From NCBI RefSeq assembly GCF_018122735.1, contig NZ_JAGRRD010000001.1:3267190-3331189 (forward strand): DNA of 64,000 nucleotides, given 5' to 3'. The stretch is from Azoarcus sp. L1K30. Lineage in GTDB: Bacteria; Pseudomonadota; Gammaproteobacteria; Burkholderiales; Rhodocyclaceae. The notes beneath the pieces were generated by a model. That model saw only the letters and a list, made by a program, of their open reading frames with translations. It was not told the origin of the DNA and ran no database searches. How positions within the stretch are numbered: the stretch's first letter is position 1; each line of letters starts with the position of its first letter. Made by a program: the position numbers and the translations under genes. Of this stretch, positions 1 to 9,232 are shown piece by piece.

Positions 1-300
1 ACCGCCATCGGGCGCGCTGACCTCGCCGCCACAGGTGTTGCGGACAATTGCCGGGCTGGCAAACGTCACGCCCGCCGGCAGGGTGTTGGCAAACGCCACC
101 GACGTAAGTGGGGCCACACCGCCATTCTGGATGGTGAACGTTAACAGGGTGGCCGTACCGGGCGCCACCGTGGAGGGCGCAAAAACCTGGGTAAACGCAG
201 CCAGCGCCGGCTGGGCGAACGCCGTCGCTGTCACAGTCACGAAGCAGGCAAGCCAACGGACAAGCGAACCACCGATGCGCAAGTCGAAACGGGCCGACAT
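1..300 (-). CDS. Secreted repeat-domain protein, N-terminal part (runs off the window)
   Basis: The minus strand reads from an ATG at 298-300 to the window edge without a stop, giving 100 residues. The first 34 or so residues look like a Sec signal peptide ending in AQPALA. What follows (FTQVFAPSTVAPGTATLLTF, then an NTLPAGVTFA segment) resembles the beta-sandwich DUF11-like repeats common in large secreted bacterial proteins, many of which end in IPTL-CTERM sorting tails. It starts 5 bp after the stop of the upstream tail-fibre-like gene, so the two probably share a transcript. The C-terminus is not visible, so cell-surface anchoring cannot be judged. Confidence 0.7.
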   Translation of the reverse strand, partial: MSARFDLRIGGSLVRWLACFVTVTATAFAQPALAAFTQVFAPSTVAPGTATLLTFTIQNGGVAPLTSVAFANTLPAGVTFASPAIVRNTCGGEVSAPDGG

Positions 301-305
301 CTCGT

Positions 306-1154
306 TCAGTCCTGTTGACGGATCTGCAGCCGCGCCTGCAACGCCTCGATCTGCTCCTGCTGCTTGACGGTGTATAAGGTGAGCTCCTCGACCTTCTTGA
401 GCAACTTCAGCTGCAACTCGGTCATGTTCAGCCCGTCGCGCTCGATCTCCGCAGCAGACGGAATGCCGGGCAGATGCCCGTTGGTCTTGATGAAGTCATG
501 GACGTTCGTCAATGGCGGCAGCACGTAGCTGCTTGCGAACACGTAGTCGGGAACCGTGTTAGCCGGAATACTCGACGCGATCACGGAGCCGCCAAGGCTG
601 AGATTTCCGTTCGTATCCAGCCGCATCCGGAGCTTGCCATTGAAGGCAACACTCAGACCCGCTTCATTGGCCTGGATATCCCACACCGCCGGCGTGAAGC
701 CGCCAGAACCGTTCTGTTCGAGCCGGATCGCCGGCGCATTTGCACCGCTCACATGAACACGCTTCTGTGGCGCATTCGTCCCCAGGCCAAGGTCGCCCGT
801 CGACGACACGAAGACGCTATAGCTTGGCGCGCCGCCCATCAGTGTGAATATTTCCCGTGTGGCGGTAACGTCCTCCACAGAGAAGCGGTTACGCCCGCCA
901 TTGGTCGAATCATTGGCCACCAGCTCCCAGTCCGTACTCGGAAACGAGCCACTGCTGCTGGTATCGACGAACCTGACGCGGGTATTGTTTTCCTTCAGCC
1001 TCAGGGTTTCGAAACTGAACACCTCACCGAGAGCGCAATCCATCCCGACACACTGACTGCCCTGAATGATCGAATCGTCTGCAACCACGTTGTCTGCACG
1101 GGCAGAAAACGGCAAGGCGAGAACCAGAGCGGCGACGAAGATGCGATTTTTCAT
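306..1154 (-). CDS. Secreted tail-fibre-domain-like protein with C-terminal coiled coil
   Basis: 282 residues. I chose the ATG at 1154 because it opens a clear signal peptide (MKNRIFVAALVLALPFSARA); a longer in-frame reading upstream has no signal. The middle contains a GDLGLGTNAPQKRVHVSG segment, typical of proteins with phage tail-fibre-like beta-structured repeats. The C-terminal 70 residues (HDFIKTNGHLPGIPSA followed by a heptad-like Leu/Gln-rich helix) look like the trimerising or chaperone-like end seen in secreted tail-fibre-domain proteins. It probably folds as a trimer outside the cell. Function is unknown. It lies directly upstream of the secreted protein that runs off the left edge. 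Confidence 0.75.
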   Translation of the reverse strand: MKNRIFVAALVLALPFSARADNVVADDSIIQGSQCVGMDCALGEVFSFETLRLKENNTRVRFVDTSSSGSFPSTDWELVANDSTNGGRNRFSVEDVTATREIFTLMGGAPSYSVFVSSTGDLGLGTNAPQKRVHVSGANAPAIRLEQNGSGGFTPAVWDIQANEAGLSVAFNGKLRMRLDTNGNLSLGGSVIASSIPANTVPDYVFASSYVLPPLTNVHDFIKTNGHLPGIPSAAEIERDGLNMTELQLKLLKKVEELTLYTVKQQEQIEALQARLQIRQQD

Positions 1155-1385
1155 TTGATCAATCCTGGCGTGACTGTCGGGAGCCGGCTCGGTGGCATCG
1201 CCACATGCACAAAACGAAGGGGCGCTCGCGCAGCCGGCACATCTGCGCAAAAAGTCTAACAGAGAAACACTCTGTAACATGCTCGCGCTATCGCAGCGCC
1301 TTCGGGGCGCCTGCCGCAATGCAAGCCATAAGCCGACAATCGCACCTCGATTGATGCATCCGCTGTGCTACCCGGGCAACGCTGA

Positions 1386-1574
1386 CATACGTGGCGCAAG
1401 CGCTATGGCGCCATGAACCCTGATGAGGTCAAGCAACTGCGGCAGCTGGAGTCAGAGAATGCGCGGCTCACGACGATGCTGGCCGAGCGGAGTCTGGAGA
1501 TTTACGTGATGAAGCAGATCGCGGCAAAAAAGGGAGCACCTGCGCACGCCGAGCGCAGGTGCTTTACGCAGTGA
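1386..1574 (+). pseudogene. IS3-family transposase OrfA remnant
   Basis: The frame reads HTWRKRYGAMNPDEV, then a QLESENARL leucine-zipper stretch and AERSLEIYVMKQIAAKK. This is the C-terminal half of an IS3-type OrfA (helix-turn-helix end plus leucine zipper). There is no N-terminal HTH and no OrfB follows. Homology to OrfA appears to stop at the AAKK residues, about 1533; the remaining codons run through the terminator hairpin of the neighbouring methyltransferase gene. It is a relic of an old insertion and is not expected to make a functional protein. Confidence 0.7.
1526..1562 (-). terminator. Rho-independent terminator of the methyltransferase gene
   Basis: A perfect 10-bp stem (1536-1545 paired with 1553-1562) with a 7-nt loop is followed on the minus strand by a run of six T (A-run at 1526-1531 on the plus strand). 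It lies about 35 bp past the stop of the methyltransferase gene, in the right orientation. Confidence 0.85.
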
Positions 1575-1595
1575 GGCGAGGCGTTTCGCGGCACC

Positions 1596-2210
1596 TCAGG
1601 GTTTGCGGCAATACATCATGAAGATCGGGTAGTTCCGCGCCGACGTGCCTTCACCACGCGTCATCCGGAACACGGTGGAGAATGCCACCTCGGTAAAACC
1701 CGCCTCTTGCGCAAGGCGCCCCAGATGCGCGCGCTCGAAGCCGTTGTGGCCATCGAAGCCGACGCCGTGAAATGAACCATCTTCGGCGTCCAGATCGGCG
1801 ATGCACAGCTGCCCGCCCGGCTCGAGCAGTGCATTCAGGTCCTGAAGCAGCCGTGCCGTATCGGACACGTGGTGCGCCGTCATCAAGGAATAGATCAGGT
1901 TGAAACGCTGACTTGGCAGCGGATCGGCAGCCAGGTCAAGACGCAGGGTTCGCATGTTGTCGAACCTGCCGTCGACGATCTTGCGCTCGGCAACCGCCAG
2001 CATGCCCTCCGAACTGTCCATCAGGGTCAGCTGTCCCACGCCGGGCTGCAGGAAGAAGCTCAGCAGTCCGGTACCGCTGCCAAACTCCATGGCTCGGGTT
2101 TGACGTGAAAGCGGCACGCGCGAACGGATGGCCTCGGCAACGGCCGCCGCACGCGCGACCTTGACCGGGTCGGCATCCCAGGTCGCGGCCTTGGCATCAA
2201 ATTGGCTCAT
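1596..2210 (-). CDS. Class I SAM-dependent methyltransferase
   Basis: 204 residues, the usual length of a minimal Rossmann-fold methyltransferase. Motif I is visible as MEFGSGTGLLSFFL near residue 42, followed by the acidic LMDSSEGML motif II and a motif IV region (LLEPGGQLCIADLDAEDGSFH). The N-terminus (MSQFDAKAATWDADPVKVAR) is typical of UbiE/MenG-like small methyltransferases of unassigned substrate. It is a single gene flanked by terminator hairpins on both sides. The substrate cannot be deduced from sequence or context. Confidence 0.85.
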   Translation of the reverse strand: MSQFDAKAATWDADPVKVARAAAVAEAIRSRVPLSRQTRAMEFGSGTGLLSFFLQPGVGQLTLMDSSEGMLAVAERKIVDGRFDNMRTLRLDLAADPLPSQRFNLIYSLMTAHHVSDTARLLQDLNALLEPGGQLCIADLDAEDGSFHGVGFDGHNGFERAHLGRLAQEAGFTEVAFSTVFRMTRGEGTSARNYPIFMMYCRKP

Positions 2211-2302
2211 GATTGGTGATCATCCTCGCAGGCAATCAAGCGCATCATATTCCCTGCCTGCGCGCCGCAGCCAAGCCCGTGCATGGGCAGCAGCCGGACA
2301 AG

Positions 2303-2349
2303 CGGCTGAATCCGCCCCCTTCCGCAGGAAATGGCGCCGGATTCAGCCG
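2303..2349. terminator. Inverted repeat, probable terminator after the autotransporter gene
   Basis: A 12-bp perfect inverted repeat (CGGCTGAATCCG at 2303-2314 and its complement at 2338-2349) surrounds 23 nt. It lies 16 bp beyond the minus-strand stop of the HAF autotransporter. There is no strong T tract, so termination is inferred from position and stem strength. Confidence 0.5.
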
Positions 2350-2364
2350 GGTTTGAAGCCACGC

Positions 2365-4458
2365 TCAGAACGCCATCTGCCAGCCTGCAGACAGCCAGAA
2401 GCTCGGCGCTTCGCCCTTGGTCGTGGCATTGAGCATCAGCGAGCCCTTGCCGCCGCCCATCGTGCCTTCCACACCCACGCCTGCACGCAACCAGTCCTGC
2501 TTGTAATCGGTACCGGCAAAATCAAAATCGAACAAGCCGACAATCACCCCCGACGTGCGATCGCCCTTGCCCTCGAATCGATGCGCCGCTTCGAGCACGC
2601 CCAGCAGCTTCACGCTGCCAGCAAGCGGCCTGGCCGCATTGACGCCGACCCGCAGTTCGGTGGCCGCGTCGGTGCGCGCATCGAAATGGGCCGGGAAACC
2701 ACCACCGGTCTCGGTGTAGGCATCGAGCTTCGCCTCGGTGTAGCTCAGATCGACGTAGGGCGAGAAATCTGCGCCACCCACACGATAGGCATTGTCCCAG
2801 TCGAGTCGGGCGCGCAGGCCCCAGGCGTCGACATCGGGCGTCCCCACCGAACTGCTTTGCACACCCGCATTCTGATACCCGCGGCGGATGTCACTATCGC
2901 CCCAGTACCCGTAGCCGCCGATGGTTGCCCACAGACTGTCACTCACCGGCATCAGCGCTTCGGCCAGCAGGTAGGTTCCGTCGCTGCGCACACGACCGTT
3001 CAGCGTCAGCTCCTGTTTCGCCCAGCTCTGACCCAGCGACACGTTCAGCTGCAGCGGCCCGAAGTTGTAGCCGAGCCCTGCCTCGGCCAGGCCGAGGTCG
3101 CCGTCACGCGTGCCGTGATTGTCCGTGCCCCAGTCGCCGACGAGCCAGAAGGCCTTCTGCCCCGCCGCCACACGTCGCGATAGGGGCCGGCTGTTGGCAC
3201 CGTTGAACACCGTGCCCGCGGTCGACAATGCCGCGTTGGCACCGGTCGCCGCAGCGCCGAGGCTGGTTCGAAGGTCATCTACTGCAACCAGGCCACTTGC
3301 CCCGCGGGCAATGAATGCACGTTGGTTGGTGTTTCGGTTGGTCAACTGCCCAACCACGATACTGCCATCCTGGTTGGTTGCGGTGGCTTGATATGTAATG
3401 TCCTCGGGAACAACCACACCGCTGTCGCGCAGCCAATCCTCGACCGTCTGCATGCCTGTGGCTTCGGTCCAACGCATGGCCCTGTAGTCTCTGACATTGC
3501 CGTTCACCGTAAATACGTATCCAACGATGACGCGCCCGTCTCCTGATATGCCGTATGCAGCCGACTCGACTCCTCCGTCGATGACACCCAGACTTTGCAG
3601 GCCGCCTGCCTGCGTCCAGCGAAATGCCTTGTTCGCATTGCCGAACGCTCCATCGTCCGAAGTTCCGACAATAACCGTGCCATCCGCCGAAACACCATAT
3701 GCGATTGAACTGAAGCCGCCGTTGATGACGCCCAGATTGATCATCCCTTCCGCCTGTGTCCATCGAAATGCACGTGCGTCGGATTGCCCGACAATGACCG
3801 TTCCGTCGGCGGAAACCGCTCTTGCTTCAGAATTGGCGAAAGCGCTACCGAGCGTCCCCAGATCGACCATTCCACCCGTCTCAGTCCAGCGAAACGCCTT
3901 CCACGCAGATGAACCAAGAGCGGCACCAACAACAACAGTTCCATCCGCGCTGACTCCGTAGGCCAACGATCGGGTACTACCATCCAGCGTTCCGAGTCTT
4001 GTCATCCCTGTTGATTCAGTCCATCGGAAAGCGACCCAACTCTTATATGGATAGGCGTGCTCAGCAACGGCGAGATCTTCTGAATTCCCGACAATCGTCT
4101 TTCCGTCAGCACTGACCGCACTCGCGTAGGAACTCCCACCAGTACCACCAAGCGTTCCGAGTGCTACCAATCCCTCGGATTCAGTCCAACGATAAGCGAC
4201 GGGTTCGTATCTGTAAGCCCACCAAGCCTCCTCGAGGTGTGATTCCTTTGTAATCGTGACAGCAACTACAGTCCCATCTCCAGAGATTCCGGAAGCAATT
4301 GATGACGATCCCCATGGCGTCACGCCGAACTCATGAATCCCCGGCTCTACGGCGTAAACACCTTCCACGGCCAATGCGGCTGACACTGCCAGCGCGATCC
4401 GAAGCATGCTCGGCCCGGACTTGGTTCCGGATACCACAGGCACGTTGATCCGTTTCAT
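2365..4458 (-). CDS. HAF-repeat autotransporter
   Basis: 697 residues. An extended signal peptide (first 36 residues, hydrophobic core LRIALAVSAALAVEGVYA) leads into a passenger made of repeated units with the pattern G-x-SADG-x-x-IVG followed by AFRWT and G-M-x-x-LGTL, the extracellular HAF repeat. At least six copies occur between residues 40 and 370. The last 270 residues alternate hydrophobic and polar residues and end in SAGWQMAF, the terminal aromatic signature of an autotransporter beta-barrel inserted by the Bam complex. It is therefore a type V secreted surface protein with a beta-propeller-like passenger. Its ligand is unknown. It is monocistronic, with a terminator-like repeat downstream. 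Confidence 0.88.
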   Translation of the reverse strand: MKRINVPVVSGTKSGPSMLRIALAVSAALAVEGVYAVEPGIHEFGVTPWGSSSIASGISGDGTVVAVTITKESHLEEAWWAYRYEPVAYRWTESEGLVALGTLGGTGGSSYASAVSADGKTIVGNSEDLAVAEHAYPYKSWVAFRWTESTGMTRLGTLDGSTRSLAYGVSADGTVVVGAALGSSAWKAFRWTETGGMVDLGTLGSAFANSEARAVSADGTVIVGQSDARAFRWTQAEGMINLGVINGGFSSIAYGVSADGTVIVGTSDDGAFGNANKAFRWTQAGGLQSLGVIDGGVESAAYGISGDGRVIVGYVFTVNGNVRDYRAMRWTEATGMQTVEDWLRDSGVVVPEDITYQATATNQDGSIVVGQLTNRNTNQRAFIARGASGLVAVDDLRTSLGAAATGANAALSTAGTVFNGANSRPLSRRVAAGQKAFWLVGDWGTDNHGTRDGDLGLAEAGLGYNFGPLQLNVSLGQSWAKQELTLNGRVRSDGTYLLAEALMPVSDSLWATIGGYGYWGDSDIRRGYQNAGVQSSSVGTPDVDAWGLRARLDWDNAYRVGGADFSPYVDLSYTEAKLDAYTETGGGFPAHFDARTDAATELRVGVNAARPLAGSVKLLGVLEAAHRFEGKGDRTSGVIVGLFDFDFAGTDYKQDWLRAGVGVEGTMGGGKGSLMLNATTKGEAPSFWLSAGWQMAF

Positions 4459-4603
4459 TCTGAAACTCCCTGTTTAGCGGAACGCCGTTGACCTCAACGA
4501 CATTACAATATGCCAAAAGAGATAATTTTAAGTGAATTTTCATATAACGCTAAGCAGCATGGTGTTCGTATCATCCCTACGCACGCGCCGGAAACGCAAC
4601 TTT

Positions 4604-5866
4604 TCAGCTTGCAGTCAGGTGATCCGGGCGCATCCGAATCAGCAATGCGCCGATCGCCGTGATCGTGGCCAACGCGGTCACCCCCGTCCAGCCCCACTGC
4701 GACTGCATGACGCTGCCCAGTGCCGAGCCGATGGCCATGCCGATGAACATGCCCACCACCAATACCGCGTTGACGCGACTGCGCGCACCGGGATCGATGC
4801 CATAGACGATTGTCTGGTGCGCGATCAGGCTGGCCTGGATGCCGAGATCGAAGCCAACGGCGCAAAGTACGAGAAGCCATAGAGCGGCCTGCGGCGGCAT
4901 CAGCGGCAGCAAGGCCATTGCCGCAAACGACATCGCGGCAATGCCGGCGCCCAGGCGCGTCACCACCTGCGGACCGCGGCGGTCGGCAAAGCGGCCTGCA
5001 AGCGGCGCAGCCAGGGCGCCGGCCGCGCCTGCCAGACCGAACGCGCCGGCCGCCGCACTGCCCAGGTAAAACGGTGCGGCGTGCAACATCACCGCCAACG
5101 TGGACCAGAAGGCGCTGAATCCGACAGAAAGCAGCGCTTGCGCCAGGGTGGCGCGACGCAAGGCGCGGTGACGCTTCCACAGGCTGGCCAGGGAACCGAG
5201 CAAGGCCGCGTAGGGCAAGTCGGTAGTGGGCCTGAAGCGGGGCAGACCGCGCCACACGGCCACGCCGATGAGCGCCACGTTGACGGCGGCCGCAATGAAC
5301 ATGCTGCGCCAGCCGAAATGCTCTGCGACGAAGCCGCTCACCACACGCGACAGCAGGATACCGAGCAGCAGACCGGTCATCACGGTGCCGACCACTTTGC
5401 CACGATGGGCGTCGGGTGCGAGGGTGGCGGCGGCGGGCACCACGTCCTGCGCCATGGTTGCCGCCAGGCCGATGCCAAGACTGGCAAGCAGCAGCAGGCC
5501 GATGGATGGCGCAGTGCCCGCCAGCAACAGGGCAAGGACCAGCATCGCGGACTTGATCAGGATGATGCTGCGCCGATCGAAGCGGTCGCCCAGCGGTGCC
5601 AGCAGAAGGATGCCCAGCGCGTAACCCAGCTGGGTGAGTGTCGGCACCAGCCCGATCATTCGATCGGAGGCGCCAATATCCGCCCCCAGTATGCCGAGCA
5701 TGGGCTGGCTGTAATACAGGGCCGCAACGGCAAAGCCCGTCGCCGAGGCAAGCAGAAGCACCAATGACGCGGGCAGGCCTGAAACGGCGCCTGCAGCAGC
5801 CTGCAACTGAGGCGGAATGGCGGCACCGGCCAGGTCCGCCGTATTCGTATTCTGTATGTTGGACAT
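4604..5866 (-). CDS. MFS transporter, drug/metabolite efflux type
   Basis: 420 residues with about twelve hydrophobic segments. The ATG at 5866 was chosen because the sequence upstream is not MFS-like and the start leads into a soluble N-terminus followed by TM1. The MFS signature between TM2 and TM3 is visible as LAPLGDRFDRRSIIL. It is divergent from the LysR gene at 5964, with 97 bp between the starts, the classic arrangement for a LysR-controlled exporter. The substrate is not apparent. It could belong with the arsenic genes further on, but it does not look like ArsB, Acr3 or an obvious ArsJ. Confidence 0.85.
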   Translation of the reverse strand: MSNIQNTNTADLAGAAIPPQLQAAAGAVSGLPASLVLLLASATGFAVAALYYSQPMLGILGADIGASDRMIGLVPTLTQLGYALGILLLAPLGDRFDRRSIILIKSAMLVLALLLAGTAPSIGLLLLASLGIGLAATMAQDVVPAAATLAPDAHRGKVVGTVMTGLLLGILLSRVVSGFVAEHFGWRSMFIAAAVNVALIGVAVWRGLPRFRPTTDLPYAALLGSLASLWKRHRALRRATLAQALLSVGFSAFWSTLAVMLHAAPFYLGSAAAGAFGLAGAAGALAAPLAGRFADRRGPQVVTRLGAGIAAMSFAAMALLPLMPPQAALWLLVLCAVGFDLGIQASLIAHQTIVYGIDPGARSRVNAVLVVGMFIGMAIGSALGSVMQSQWGWTGVTALATITAIGALLIRMRPDHLTAS

Positions 5867-5963
5867 GATCTCTAATCCGGTCTGAATTCCATGCCTCGAG
5901 TCTGCACAGCACAGGATTAAAGGGGTAGTGCCATGACTTGCACATTTGTTATACATTCGACGC

Positions 5964-6929
5964 ATGCAAGGAAGCCGCCCTCCACCCGCACTCACAGCAT
6001 CCGGATCGACCGATCGCATCGAGTTGATGCAGACCTTCGTGCGCATCGTCGAGGCCGGCAGCCTCTCCGCCGCCGCCGCACAACTGGGCACGACGCAGCC
6101 CACCATCAGTCGCCGTCTGCAGGCGCTCGAACGTTCACTGGGCCTGCGCCTGCTGCAACGCTCGACCCACGTGATGCGCCTCACGGTGGATGGCGAACGC
6201 TGTTTCGAACGCGCCAAGGCGCTGCTGGCCAGTTGGGCCGCATTCGAATCGGATCTGCGCGGCGCGAACGAAGAGCCGGAGGGCATCCTGCGTGTCGTCG
6301 CACCCCATGCATTCGGCCAGGAACGATTCGTCAGACCGCTGGCCGACTTCCTCCACCGCCATCCCAGGGTCAGCGTCGAATGGCTGCTGCACGACGATAT
6401 CCGGGATTTCATCGCCGCCGGCATCGACTGCGCCATCCAGGTCGGTGAAGTGCGTGATCCGGCACTGGTGGCGATCAAGCTGTCGGAAATCCCGCGCATC
6501 GTAGCCGCCGCCCCCTCGGTGCTGGCTGACGGGCCGCGACCCGAGCAGGCAGCGGACCTCGCCTGTCTGCCCTGGCTGGCGCTGCGCACCTTCTACCGCA
6601 ACGAGATATCGCTGACCCATGCACGAACGGGCAAGACCGAGCGTATCGCGATCAGTCCACGCGTCAGCACCGACAGCCTGTATGCACTGCGCAGCGCGGC
6701 ACTGATGGGTCTGGGCGTGTGCGTGGGCTCGGCATGGCTGCTGGCCGACGACATTGCACGGGGCGACCTGCTGCATCTGGCCCCGGAATGGCAGGCGGCG
6801 CCACTGCCGATCTATCTTGTCTACCCCTATGCGCGCTTCTATCCGGCACGGCTGCGTCAGTTCGTCGACACCATACGGGCGGCGATGCCGTCGGTGATGA
6901 ACGGCGCCGGGATCGACACACAATACTGA
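5964..6929 (+). CDS. LysR-family transcriptional regulator
   Basis: About 321 residues. The N-terminal winged HTH is clear: RIELMQTFVRIVEAGSLSA, then QLGTTQPTISRRLQALE. It is followed by the two-lobed effector-binding domain (RVVAPHAFGQE, IDCAIQVGEV). The ATG at 5964 gives a 21-residue lead before the HTH; an ATG at 6027 would fit family length equally well. It is divergent from the MFS gene, so it most probably senses the MFS substrate and controls both genes from the shared 97-bp gap. arsC starts 73 bp after its stop, so a role in arsenic control is possible, though most ars operons use ArsR. Confidence 0.85.
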   Translation: MQGSRPPPALTASGSTDRIELMQTFVRIVEAGSLSAAAAQLGTTQPTISRRLQALERSLGLRLLQRSTHVMRLTVDGERCFERAKALLASWAAFESDLRGANEEPEGILRVVAPHAFGQERFVRPLADFLHRHPRVSVEWLLHDDIRDFIAAGIDCAIQVGEVRDPALVAIKLSEIPRIVAAAPSVLADGPRPEQAADLACLPWLALRTFYRNEISLTHARTGKTERIAISPRVSTDSLYALRSAALMGLGVCVGSAWLLADDIARGDLLHLAPEWQAAPLPIYLVYPYARFYPARLRQFVDTIRAAMPSVMNGAGIDTQY

Positions 6930-7002
6930 ATCAGGCCGACAATACCGCCCGCGCCAGCGCGCAGAGCGCCCTGGCGCCCTCCTCGATCAAGGAAAACCCG
7001 AC

Positions 7003-7398
7003 ATGACCGACGTCACCATCTTTCACAATCCCCGCTGCGGCACCTCGCGCAACACACTGGCCATGATCCGCGAACGGGGCATCGAGCCACAGGTGGTCGA
7101 GTACCTGAAGTCGCCGCCGACGAAAGCACGTCTCACCGAACTGATCGCGGCCAGCGGGCTGCCGGTGCGCGAGCTGATACGCAGCAAGGAGGCCGTTTTC
7201 GCCGAGTTGGGCCTGGCCGACCCGAAGCTCGGCGACGACGCCCTCATCGACGCGATGGTCGCTCATCCGATCCTGATCAACCGCCCCGTCGTCGTCACCC
7301 CGCTCGGCACCCGGCTATGCCGTCCGGCCGAGCTCGTGCTCGGGATTCTGCCGGACACGACGCCTCGCACCGTCGATCCGGAGCCGACAGATGCCTGA
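7003..7398 (+). CDS. arsC: Glutaredoxin-dependent arsenate reductase
   Basis: 131 residues, standard for the ArsC/Spx thioredoxin-fold family. The catalytic cysteine lies in [13 protein letters not shown] (Cys12), and the arginines that bind arsenate are present in the C-terminal half ([18 protein letters not shown]). It reduces arsenate to arsenite in the cytoplasm using glutathione and glutaredoxin. It overlaps arsH by 8 bp, so the two are translationally coupled. No arsenite efflux pump or ArsR gene is in view, so export must be encoded elsewhere or by the nearby MFS protein. Confidence 0.92.
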   Translation: MTDVTIFHNPRCGTSRNTLAMIRERGIEPQVVEYLKSPPTKARLTELIAASGLPVRELIRSKEAVFAELGLADPKLGDDALIDAMVAHPILINRPVVVTPLGTRLCRPAELVLGILPDTTPRTVDPEPTDA

Positions 7399-8113
7399 TG
7401 CGCTGAGCGACATGCCCAATCTCGAGGCGGACCTGTTTCGACTGCCGGACCCGGCCCGACTCCACCCGGCACCCGCATCGACCCATGCCCCGCGCATCCT
7501 GCTGCTCTATGGATCGCTGCGCAAACGCGCATTCAGCCGCCTGGTGGTGGAAGAGGCCGCACGCCTGCTGCAGGCCATGGGCGCCGACACCCGCATCTTC
7601 AACCCGAGCGGCCTGCCGCTGCCGGATGACGCCCCCGACGACCACTCCAAGGTGGTCGAACTGCGCGAACTGACGCAATGGGCAGAAGGCATGGTGTGGT
7701 GCTCGCCGGAACGCCATGGCGCCATGACCGGCATCATGAAGGCCCAGATCGACTGGATCCCGCTGGCGATGGGTGCAGTGCGCCCCACCCAGGGCAAGAC
7801 GCTGGCGGTAATGCAGGTGAGCGGCGGCTCGCAGTCGTTCAATGCGGTCAACCAGATGCGGGTGCTCGGACGCTGGATGCGGATGCTGACCATCCCCAAC
7901 CAGTCATCGGTGGCGAAGGCCTTTCTCGAATTCGACGACCAGGACCGCATGAAGCCGTCACCCTACTACGATCGCATCGTCGACGTGATGGAGGAGTTGG
8001 TCAAATTCACCCTGATGACACGGGATGCCGCAGACTATCTTGTCGACCGCTACAGCGAACGCAAGGAGAGTGCGGAGGCGCTCTCGCGACGGGTCAATCA
8101 AGGCGCGATCTGA
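7391..8113 (+). CDS. arsH: ArsH, NADPH-dependent FMN reductase (organoarsenical resistance)
   Basis: 240 residues. A proline-rich 30-residue N-terminus precedes the flavodoxin-like fold with the FMN-phosphate loop [11 protein letters not shown]. The family-specific segments [20 protein letters not shown] and [16 protein letters not shown] are present. ArsH oxidises trivalent methylated arsenicals and can reduce other acceptors using NADPH. It is the second gene of an arsC-arsH pair and converges on the MDR reductase gene 50 bp downstream. Confidence 0.92.
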   Translation: MPDALSDMPNLEADLFRLPDPARLHPAPASTHAPRILLLYGSLRKRAFSRLVVEEAARLLQAMGADTRIFNPSGLPLPDDAPDDHSKVVELRELTQWAEGMVWCSPERHGAMTGIMKAQIDWIPLAMGAVRPTQGKTLAVMQVSGGSQSFNAVNQMRVLGRWMRMLTIPNQSSVAKAFLEFDDQDRMKPSPYYDRIVDVMEELVKFTLMTRDAADYLVDRYSERKESAEALSRRVNQGAI

Positions 8114-8163
8114 ATTCGACCGACCAAGCCCTGAAGTCATGCGGCGACCTCGAACCGGCTGGT

Positions 8164-9201
8164 TCAGCTGTCGCTCAAGCGCACCAGCAACTTGCCCCGA
8201 TTGCCACCGTTGAACAACAGCCTGAGCGACGGAAAGGCCTGCTCGATGCCCTCCACCACATGGGCCTGGTACTTGAGCCGGCCGGCCTGGAACCAGCGGG
8301 TGAGGTCGCGCTGGCAGCGCTGCTGCTCGGCGCCGCCGAGGAAGTCGAAGACCACGAAACCTTCCATGCGGGCGCGGCGCATCAGCAGCATGAAATGGTT
8401 CTTCACGCCGTAGAGGGCGTCCGGGTCCTCGATGTTGTCGTAGTCGGAGATGCCGCCGCAGATCACCACCCGCGCGCCCATGGCCAGATGCGCCAGGGCG
8501 GCGTCGAGGATGGGCCCGCCGACGTTGTCGAAGAAGATGTCCACGCCGTCCGGGCAGGTGCAGCCGATGGCCTCCAGCACGTTCTCGGCCTTGTAGTCGA
8601 TGGCCGCGTCGAAGCCGAAGTCCTCGATGAGCTGGCGGCACTTCTCCGGTCCGCCGGCGATGCCCACCACGCGGCAGCCGGCGATCCTGGCGATCTGCCC
8701 GGCCGGGACGCCGGTGGCCCCGGCGGCGCCGGAGATCAGCACCGTCTCGCCCGGCCGTGGCTGGCCCTTGAGCAGCAGGCCGTAATAGGCGGTGTGAGCG
8801 TTCATGGCCAGGGCGCAGATGGACGCTTCGAGCGACACCTCGGTCGGCGCCGGCATCTTCATCATGAAGGCGGTGCGGTCGGGGTTGATGATCGAGTACT
8901 GCGCCCATTGCATCAGGCCGTAGGCGATGTCGCCCTCCTGCCAGCCGGGCGCACGGGACTTGTCCACCACACCGATGATGAAGCCGCGCATGGGGTCGCC
9001 GAGCGGGATCGGCGGCAGGTAGGTGTAGCGCGGCGACAGCCACACCCGGTTGGTGGGGTCGAGGGAGAGATACACCCCGCGCACCCGGATCTCGCCCTCG
9101 CCGGGCTCCGGCATGGGCTGCTCGCGCAGCACCAGGTTGTCGTCGCTCATGGGCCCGTCGGCATGGCGGTTCATCGCCCACAGCGTGTTCGTTTGCGTCA
9201 T
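8164..9201 (-). CDS. Zinc-independent MDR oxidoreductase (CurA/PTGR-like)
   Basis: 345 residues. The start at 9201 (MTQTNTLWAMNRHADG) has a purine-rich ribosome site (GGAG) upstream. The fold is a zinc-free medium-chain dehydrogenase/reductase: the substrate domain carries YLSLDPTNRVWL and the Rossmann loop is ISGAAGATGVPAGQIA. It belongs to the group of prostaglandin reductase, curcumin reductase and other NADPH-dependent alkenal/one reductases. As the last gene of the Apc-like operon it could reduce an alpha,beta-unsaturated ketone on the way to the carboxylase substrate; this role is inferred from position only. Confidence 0.82.
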   Translation of the reverse strand: MTQTNTLWAMNRHADGPMSDDNLVLREQPMPEPGEGEIRVRGVYLSLDPTNRVWLSPRYTYLPPIPLGDPMRGFIIGVVDKSRAPGWQEGDIAYGLMQWAQYSIINPDRTAFMMKMPAPTEVSLEASICALAMNAHTAYYGLLLKGQPRPGETVLISGAAGATGVPAGQIARIAGCRVVGIAGGPEKCRQLIEDFGFDAAIDYKAENVLEAIGCTCPDGVDIFFDNVGGPILDAALAHLAMGARVVICGGISDYDNIEDPDALYGVKNHFMLLMRRARMEGFVVFDFLGGAEQQRCQRDLTRWFQAGRLKYQAHVVEGIEQAFPSLRLLFNGGNRGKLLVRLSDS

Positions 9202-9232
9202 GTCTCCTGCTCCTTCTGTTTTTGTCGACGGG

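Noticed and set aside
1259-1275. ACAGAG-N5-CTCTGT inverted repeat upstream of the tail-fibre-like gene
   Set aside because: Six base pairs with a short spacer is within chance for a region of this length and no promoter or terminator feature adjoins it.
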